A stretch of 7,006 bases of DNA, taken from positions 1-7,006 of the forward strand of contig NZ_LAJY01000522.1 in the NCBI RefSeq assembly GCF_000963705.1, written 5' to 3'. Under the pieces are notes generated by a model. The model was not told where the DNA came from, searched no databases, and was given only the letters and a program-made list of their open reading frames with translations. Both the position numbers and the translations under genes were made by a program. Positions 1 through 4,362 of this stretch are shown in pieces (the stretch's first letter is position 1; the number at the start of each line of letters is the position of its first letter). Source of the DNA: Elstera litoralis (GTDB lineage Bacteria > Pseudomonadota > Alphaproteobacteria > Elsterales > Elsteraceae).

Positions 1-94
1 GACCGGCGCTTCGCCGTAAACATGTGGATACACCGATAGGCTTTCGGTACTTAAGACGCTTGTAGTGTGAAACCGTGAAAGCAGAGCCTGAACC
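1..94. other. Left-edge region upstream of the RiPP cluster
   Basis: No complete gene fits here. One plus frame is open from the window edge and ends at a TAG at 37-39, reading DRRFAVNMWIHR. It could be the tail of an upstream gene, but twelve residues are too few to identify a family. A small perfect hairpin, CGGCG-CTT-CGCCG, lies at 4-16 with no T-run after it, so it is not a convincing terminator. I see no clear -35/-10 pair before the ATG at 95, so I cannot say whether the cluster starts here or continues from genes further left. Confidence 0.3.
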
Positions 95-391
95 ATGACG
101 CCCCCTGACGCCCTAACCCTCGACACGCGTGTGGGGTGGCACCCCGAGCAGATCACCGCCGCAATCGACGGCGAAGTAATCGTTATGGGGCTGATTCGGG
201 GCCAATATGTTGGCCTCGACGATATCGGGTCGGTGCTGTGGAAGCTTCTGGAACAGCCGCAGACAATCCGCCAACTCTGCGATCATTTGAGCCAGCGGTA
301 CCGGGGCGCGCCCGCCGCGATCCAGGTCGACGTATTGGCTTTCTTGGAAGAATTGAAGGCCCTGGACCTGATCCAGGCGGTCGATGCCTGA
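95..391 (+). CDS. PqqD-like RiPP recognition element protein (lasso peptide B1)
   Basis: This 98-residue protein has the size and pattern of stand-alone PqqD/RRE proteins. It shows a small beta-rich N-terminal half with a DGEVIVMGLIRGQYVGLDDIG stretch (about residues 25-45, family-like 'E.v.l....G.Y.gLn..G'), followed by a helical part with LWKLLEQPQTIRQLCDHLSQ (48-67) and a final DVLAFLEELKALDLI helix. In lasso systems this protein binds the precursor leader and presents it to the B2 leader peptidase. The precursor at 2352 has a leader motif (W-x2-P...L) of the kind such domains bind. The stop overlaps the start of the kinase gene by 8 nt (ATGCCTGA), implying one transcript and coupled translation. 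No strong Shine-Dalgarno precedes the ATG. No B2 peptidase follows directly, which is unusual because B1 and B2 are commonly adjacent. Confidence 0.85.
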   Translation: MTPPDALTLDTRVGWHPEQITAAIDGEVIVMGLIRGQYVGLDDIGSVLWKLLEQPQTIRQLCDHLSQRYRGAPAAIQVDVLAFLEELKALDLIQAVDA

Positions 392-1319
392 GGCAACTGA
401 GGACCGGCTGTTCTACGGCTATCGGCTGAGAAGCGACGTGCCGCTGCCGTCGCTCCCGACCCTGACCGGGGACGATGCGCCGGACCTTGTACTGCGGCGC
501 GGCCCCGTGCCGGATCGGCTGCCCGACGCGGTCTGGGTCAGCCCTTTCGTCGAAATCGGCGGCGACGGCAGCGTTCTCATTCGCATTCCCAATGTCGTGG
601 GGTTCCTGGTCCAGGGCGGACGCGCGCTAACCTTGGATCACGCCAGCACCGCCGAAACCAGCGTGATCGAAACCTTCCTGTTCAGCGTGGTCGCCGGGGC
701 GGTGCTGCATCAGCGCGGAATGCTGCCGCTGCACGCCAGTTGCGTCATGGTCGGCCCGGTCGCCATCGCCATGACAGGGGTGTCGGGGCGGGGGAAATCC
801 ACCTTGGCCGGAATCCTGTCGCTGCGCGGGCACGCCGTTGTTACCGACGATATCTGCCCGGTCGGTTTCGAGGGTGGCAGGGCGCTGATAACCCCCGGCC
901 CGCCGCGCGTTCGGCTGTGGCCCGATGCGGCGGGTCTGCTCGGCCTCTCCCATGCCGAACTTGCGACCGGGCGGCCCGATCACCCCAAGCGGGTTCTGGT
1001 CGCGCACGGCACCGATGCTACGCCGAAGCCGCTGGGGGCGCTGGTCCGCCTCGCCATCGACAAACGGCTGACGGCCCCCGTTCTCCAGCGGCTCTCCGGG
1101 CCTGCCGCCATTACGCCGATTGAGGAACTCGTTTACCGCGCCCGGTTGGGCCGCCGCTTGGGCCGCCGGATCGGGCTTTTCCAGGATCTCGCCCGGCTGG
1201 CAACCCTTGTGCCCGTCTACCAGATGATCCGGCCAGAGGGCACGGTCGATCCGTCGTTGCTGGCCGATCTGATTGTGTCGACCGTCAGCCCCGCAGGCCA
1301 GGAGGGGGCCGATGGCTGA
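384..1319 (+). CDS. HPr kinase-like lasso peptide kinase
   Basis: This 311-residue protein resembles the HprK-like kinases found in lasso peptide clusters of the paeninodin type (PadeK), which phosphorylate the side chain of the C-terminal Ser of the precursor. Visible motifs are LPLHASCV (114-121), the Walker A loop GVSGRGKST (132-140) and the acidic VTDD motif (153-156), in the order expected for the C-terminal HprK fold. A PPRVRLWPDA stretch (173-182) follows. The N-terminal ~110 residues form a strand-rich region shared by these kinases. It lacks the features of a carbon-catabolite HPr kinase and sits among RiPP genes, so HPr is an unlikely substrate. The precursor encoded at 2352 ends in Ser, which fits. 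Its start overlaps the RRE gene, and its TGA lies inside the sulfotransferase start overlap (ATGGCTGA, 1312-1319). Phosphorylation of this particular peptide is inferred. Confidence 0.85.
   Translation: MPEATEDRLFYGYRLRSDVPLPSLPTLTGDDAPDLVLRRGPVPDRLPDAVWVSPFVEIGGDGSVLIRIPNVVGFLVQGGRALTLDHASTAETSVIETFLFSVVAGAVLHQRGMLPLHASCVMVGPVAIAMTGVSGRGKSTLAGILSLRGHAVVTDDICPVGFEGGRALITPGPPRVRLWPDAAGLLGLSHAELATGRPDHPKRVLVAHGTDATPKPLGALVRLAIDKRLTAPVLQRLSGPAAITPIEELVYRARLGRRLGRRIGLFQDLARLATLVPVYQMIRPEGTVDPSLLADLIVSTVSPAGQEGADG
1300..1305 (+). promoter_or_regulatory. Shine-Dalgarno site setting the sulfotransferase start
   Basis: AGGAGG lies 6 nt before the ATG at 1312, inside the end of the kinase gene. It favours 1312 over the in-frame upstream ATG at 1273, which would add 13 residues with no family similarity. 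It is the clearest ribosome binding site in the cluster. Confidence 0.75.
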
Positions 1320-2196
1320 GGCCGGAACAATCGGCTGGATCGTTTCCTATCCGAAGTCCGGAAATACCTGGCTGCGCCTGATGCTCCTGAGCCTGATGCG
1401 GGGCGGCCTTGCCGTCGACATCAATCGGGCGGGAACTGAGGCGGGCCTCGCCAGCCATTTCGAGCTGGACGAATTGCTGGTCGTGGAGTCGGGCGAGTTG
1501 TTCCGCGCGGAGCAAATCGCCGTGCAGCCCGCGCTGAACAAAGCTATCGCCACCGAAACCGGCGCGGGGCTGAAGCTGCGTAAGGTTCACGATTGTTACT
1601 GGCGAACGCCCTCCGGCGAAGCGGTTTTCCCGGCGTCGGTTAGCCGGGGGGCCGTTTATATCGTGCGCGATCCGCGCGACGTTGCCGTCTCCTTCGCCCA
1701 TCATCGCGGGACCAGCATCGAGAACATCATCGCCACCCTGGCCGATCCGGCGGCGACCCTATCGGCTGCCGACGACCGATATCGGCGACAATTGGCGCAG
1801 CCGCTGGGCGATTGGTCGAGCCATATTCGGTCCTGGCTGGATCAGCCCGATATCCCCGTGCGGCTGGTGCACTACGAGGATTTACTGACCGATCCTGAAC
1901 GCGAGCTGCGCGCCGTGGCCGACCATCTGGGTATTCCCCACGACCCCCGCAGCCTCAAGGCCGCCGTCGCCGCCACGCGGTTCGACGCGTTGCAGGCGCA
2001 GGAACAGGCGCATGGCTTCACAGAACGGCAGGTCGGCTCGACCGCGCCTTTCTTCCGGCAGGGCGTTGCGGGCGGATGGCGGCGGGACTTAACCGAGGCG
2101 CAGGCGGCGCGCATTCTTGCCGATCATGGCGCGCAGATGCGAAACCTCGGGTATACCGGCGATACCGGCGATACCGGCGATACCGGCGGCGCTTAA
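1312..2196 (+). CDS. PAPS-dependent sulfotransferase, candidate RiPP tailoring enzyme
   Basis: This 294-residue cytosolic-type sulfotransferase (Sulfotransfer_1 fold) would transfer sulfate from PAPS to a hydroxyl. The 5'-phosphosulfate loop is YPKSGNTWLR (13-22). K91-V-H93 matches the catalytic KxH histidine motif. The 3'-phosphate motif is VRDPRDVAVS (118-127). HYEDLLTDP (188-196) and a FFRQGVAGGWRRDLT block (about 247-261, the 'RKG..GdW' motif) complete the family pattern. The start at 1312 is set by AGGAGG at 1300-1305; the gene overlaps the kinase by 8 nt. The C-terminus is odd: residues 281-294 read YTGDTGDTGDTGGA, encoded by four perfect 9-bp repeats, and lie beyond the folded core. 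The likely substrate is a Ser or Thr of the peptide encoded at 2352, inferred from position. A small-molecule or lipid acceptor cannot be excluded. Confidence 0.88.
   Translation: MAEAGTIGWIVSYPKSGNTWLRLMLLSLMRGGLAVDINRAGTEAGLASHFELDELLVVESGELFRAEQIAVQPALNKAIATETGAGLKLRKVHDCYWRTPSGEAVFPASVSRGAVYIVRDPRDVAVSFAHHRGTSIENIIATLADPAATLSAADDRYRRQLAQPLGDWSSHIRSWLDQPDIPVRLVHYEDLLTDPERELRAVADHLGIPHDPRSLKAAVAATRFDALQAQEQAHGFTERQVGSTAPFFRQGVAGGWRRDLTEAQAARILADHGAQMRNLGYTGDTGDTGDTGGA
2153..2188 (+). repeat. Four tandem copies of a 9-bp unit (ataccggcg)
   Basis: Four perfect head-to-tail copies of ataccggcg end seven bases before the sulfotransferase stop. The unit is in frame and encodes a Thr-Gly-Asp repeat at the protein's extreme C-terminus. 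Copy number can change without breaking the frame, so length variation between strains is likely. Confidence 0.95.
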
Positions 2197-2341
2197 CACT
2201 CCGACCCCACGACCGATGGAAGTGGATCGACCCGCTAAAGCCCCGCTTGACCGTAAAAACCCGGACCCAACCGATGGAGGCGAGGCGCGGAATCATTGAT
2301 CTTTGGCCCTAGCGCGGCGTATGTATTCAGCCCCTGCCGTT

Positions 2342-2347
2342 GGAGAG
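2342..2347 (+). promoter_or_regulatory. Ribosome binding site of the precursor gene
   Basis: GGAGAG lies 4 nt before the ATG at 2352 (its GGAG core is 6 nt away), good spacing for a Shine-Dalgarno. It supports translation of the small ORF. The 155-nt gap before it (2197-2351) is the longest gap inside the cluster and is where a precursor-specific promoter would be expected, but I see no convincing -35/-10 pair. Confidence 0.6.
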
Positions 2348-2351
2348 CCGC

Positions 2352-2504
2352 ATGCGCGATCAAGAAACCCCCGTCCCCTTGGAACAGTCCACGCCTGCCG
2401 AAGCCCCGCTTTGGCGGCGGCCCAGCTTTTCGATCCTGGACGTGGAATCGGGCACGGTCACGACCTCCGGTCCAGTGGCCGATGGGAATGGCTCGACCAG
2501 CTAA
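2352..2504 (+). CDS. Lasso peptide precursor (50 aa)
   Basis: This ORF encodes a 50-residue peptide placed directly before the cyclase. The leader contains WRRPSFSILDVESGTV (21-36). W21, P24, F26, L29 and V31 match the spacing of the leader motif in paeninodin-type precursors (aromatic-x2-P-x-hydrophobic-x2-L-x-V), the segment recognised by the RRE protein. T35 fits the conserved penultimate leader Thr, which places cleavage after V36. The core would then be TTSGPVADGNGSTS (37-50). D44 is the only acidic residue after T35 and falls at core position 8, right for an 8-membered macrolactam with the T37 amine. That leaves a six-residue tail, GNGSTS, ending in Ser, the residue such kinases phosphorylate. 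The peptide has no Cys or double-Gly motif, so it does not look like a lanthipeptide or Nif11/NHLP precursor. A Thr at position 1 is uncommon; Gly is usual. The cleavage site is predicted, not observed. Confidence 0.82.
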   Translation: MRDQETPVPLEQSTPAEAPLWRRPSFSILDVESGTVTTSGPVADGNGSTS

Positions 2505-2534
2505 GCTTCGGTTTCCGGCTTCCCCGCCGCTGAG

Positions 2535-4193
2535 ATGAACGGCTTCACGGGCGAAATCACTTTTGTGCGCGCTGGAACCGCTGGCCTACCGGCTGGCTTT
2601 CTGCCGATCCAGGCCGGGCGGGCGGGCGTTGCTTTCGCGGGACGCTTGGATGATCGGCTGACGCTAACGTCTGCGCTGGACCTATCCCCCGGTGCCGCGC
2701 CAACCGATATGGCGCTTGCCGCGCGGGCTGTGGAGCGCTGGGGCGTGGACGCGCCCCGCCATCTCCTCGGCGATTTCGCGTTGGCCGTTTGGTTTGGCGA
2801 CGACCGCCGCCTGCTGCTGGCGGGCGACCCGATGGGGATGCGCACGGTCTATTCCTGGCGCGGCGCGGACCGCGTGCTGTTTTCGACCAACCTGCGCGAT
2901 CTCCTCGCCATGCCGGGCGTGCCGCGCGTGGTGGATGAAGTGTTCGTCGCCGACCATCTCGCGATGAATTATGGCGATGACGCGGCCACCTTCTATCGCG
3001 ATATCCGCAAGGTCCCGCCCGGCACCTCAGTACTGCTGAGCGCCCAGGGCAGCGACAGCCAGGCCTTCCATCGCTTCGACCCCGAACGCCGTATCCGGTT
3101 GGCAACCGACCAGGATTATGTTGACCACGCCCGCGACCTGCTCGATCAGGCCGTGGCCGACCGGATGCGGGGGGAAAAAATTGCGATCCTTGGCAGCGGC
3201 GGTCTGGATAGCGCCTGCTTGGCGGTGGCGGCCTTGCGCCACGGATCGGCGATACCGTTCCTAACGGCGGTTCCCGAACCGGGACTGCCGACGCCCCGGA
3301 CCGTAGGCTATATCGACGAGCGCCCCTATGTCGAAGCCCTGGCCGCCGCCTTTCCCAAACTGCACGCCGAGTTCCTTGCGCCTGATCCTGAAACCGACTG
3401 GACGCCGGAGAGCTGGTCCCTGATGTCGGCGGGGGCGACCCCCTATCGGATGGCAACCCACGTCCTCTGGCTGAACGCGCCGGTCCGCCGGGCGGCGGCG
3501 CTGGGGGCGACCCACTATCTGACCGGGGCGGTGGGCAACCACAGCCTCACCTGGGACGGGCTGCGCGGATTACCGTCCTTGTTCCGGCAAGGCCGTTGGC
3601 TGCGTCTGGCCCGCGAGATGGCGCTGATATCTAAAGGCAATCCACGCCGATTGGCGGGTCTAGCATGGCGTTTTCTCTATCAACCCCTCGGGGGGCAGCG
3701 ATTCCGCGAACAAGATCTGCTCGCCGCCTGCGGTCTGGCCCCAGCAGCTTTGCGACAGGTCGATATGGCCGCGCGGCTGCGGCAACGGGGCAATGACCCC
3801 GCCTTCATCCTGTCGCCGGACAGCCGAGGCTTCCGCATCGCCGCCATCTGCCGCAATCGCGCGCGCCGTCCAGACGGCATGAACAGCCTGCGCAGCTTTC
3901 AGGGCATCGGCAATAGCGCCCCCCTGGGCGATCTGAGATTGGTGGAATTCTGCCTCGCCATTCCCGAAGACCAATACCTGCGCGACGGTACGACCCGTTG
4001 GCTGGCCCGCCGCCTGCTGCGCGCCGCCGGGGTTCCGGCGCTGGTCTCCGAGAACCGCCAGCGCGGCTATCAGCATCCCGAATGGTTCGCGCATCTGAAC
4101 CGCGCGCGCCGTCCCTGCCGGGGCAGTTGGCACGCCTGCGCCGCTCGCCGACCGCCAGCCGCCTGCTCGACCTCGACCGGCTTGAGCGGCTGA
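2535..4193 (+). CDS. Asparagine synthetase-like lasso cyclase, frameshifted near the 3' end
   Basis: This is the lasso 'C' enzyme, which adenylates the core Asp/Glu side chain and closes the macrolactam. The N-terminal half is a class II glutaminase-like domain (GDFALAVW 79-86, DPMGMRTVY 98-106, STNLRDLL 117-124). Its second residue is Asn, not the nucleophilic Cys, so it should not hydrolyse glutamine; lasso cyclases often lack that Cys. The synthetase domain has the ATP-binding PP-loop SGGLDS (221-226) and a late NRQRGYQHPEWF segment. The ORF ends after 552 residues in a low-complexity Arg/Ala/Ser tail that is unlike the family. The proper C-terminus lies in another frame (4109-4312). Restoring the frame gives 591 residues. 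The gene starts 30 nt after the precursor stop, in the same frame as the precursor, with only a weak ribosome binding site. Domain assignment is firm; activity of the sequenced allele is not. Confidence 0.85.
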   Translation: MNGFTGEITFVRAGTAGLPAGFLPIQAGRAGVAFAGRLDDRLTLTSALDLSPGAAPTDMALAARAVERWGVDAPRHLLGDFALAVWFGDDRRLLLAGDPMGMRTVYSWRGADRVLFSTNLRDLLAMPGVPRVVDEVFVADHLAMNYGDDAATFYRDIRKVPPGTSVLLSAQGSDSQAFHRFDPERRIRLATDQDYVDHARDLLDQAVADRMRGEKIAILGSGGLDSACLAVAALRHGSAIPFLTAVPEPGLPTPRTVGYIDERPYVEALAAAFPKLHAEFLAPDPETDWTPESWSLMSAGATPYRMATHVLWLNAPVRRAAALGATHYLTGAVGNHSLTWDGLRGLPSLFRQGRWLRLAREMALISKGNPRRLAGLAWRFLYQPLGGQRFREQDLLAACGLAPAALRQVDMAARLRQRGNDPAFILSPDSRGFRIAAICRNRARRPDGMNSLRSFQGIGNSAPLGDLRLVEFCLAIPEDQYLRDGTTRWLARRLLRAAGVPALVSENRQRGYQHPEWFAHLNRARRPCRGSWHACAARRPPAACSTSTGLSG

Positions 4194-4312
4194 TCGCCGA
4201 TTGGCCGGAGACTACCGCCGCCGCCGAGACCGCGCGCGTTCAGCTCCAAGTGATGCTTCAGGAGGCGCTGCACGTCGGGAATTATATCGCCTGGGTCGAG
4301 GGAACCAACTGA
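4109..4312 (+). pseudogene. Displaced C-terminus of the lasso cyclase after a frameshift
   Basis: This frame encodes 67 residues, starting PSLPGQLARLRRSP and including LLDLDRLERLIADWP, and ending GNYIAWVEGTN before a TGA at 4310-4312. The pattern 'LDL.RL..L...WP ... G.fi..VEG.N' is how I recall lasso cyclases ending, and the segment keeps the G/C third-position bias of coding DNA. The switch from the main frame falls at or near the (CG)4 run at 4101-4108. Removing one CG unit (or adding one base) joins HLNRA smoothly to PSLPGQL. The segment has no start of its own that makes sense, so it is the lost end of the cyclase and not a separate gene. Confidence 0.8.
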
Positions 4313-4362
4313 TGGCACCATCGCCCCCCAGCCCATCCCCTCTTCTGAGCCCGATAACATGA
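4312..4362 (+). other. 16-codon Pro/Ser-rich mini-ORF bridging cyclase and radical SAM genes
   Basis: The restored cyclase stop and this ATG share one base (TGATG, 4310-4314). The mini-ORF encodes MAPSPPSPSPLLSPIT, and its TGA overlaps the radical SAM ATG at 4359 (ATGA). Such back-to-back overlaps could couple translation of the cyclase to the radical SAM gene, whose start lacks a clear Shine-Dalgarno. Its short length and C-rich composition mean it could easily be chance. A RiPP precursor role is unlikely at 16 residues. Confidence 0.25.

Noticed and set aside
1273..1311. Upstream ATG extending the sulfotransferase by 13 residues
   Set aside because: The AGGAGG at 1300-1305 is placed for the ATG at 1312, and the extension (MCRPSAPQARRGP) does not look like family sequence.
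2212..2278. Direct repeat accgatgga at 2212-2220 and 2270-2278 upstream of the precursor
   Set aside because: Two 9-nt copies in a short GC-rich spacer, without symmetry or promoter context, are weak evidence for an operator.
2247..2325. Possible precursor promoters (TTGACC at 2247; TTGATC at 2296 with TATGTA at 2320)
   Set aside because: The first has no -10 partner at proper spacing, and the second pair matches consensus at too few positions to be called.
2296..2538. Plus-strand open frames of 76-80 codons over the precursor gene
   Set aside because: They overlap the 2352-2504 ORF in other frames, lack good ribosome binding sites and show no leader or core pattern, whereas the 2352 frame has GGAG spacing and lasso features.
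2557..3456. Long minus-strand open frame (299 codons) opposite the cyclase
   Set aside because: It is antisense to well-supported cyclase motifs, is Arg/Pro/Gly-rich as expected from a high-GC shadow frame, and has no recognisable domain.
4101..4130. Programmed ribosomal frameshifting in the cyclase gene
   Set aside because: No slippery heptamer (X XXY YYZ) or clear downstream stimulatory structure is visible; a dinucleotide repeat indel explains the data more simply.
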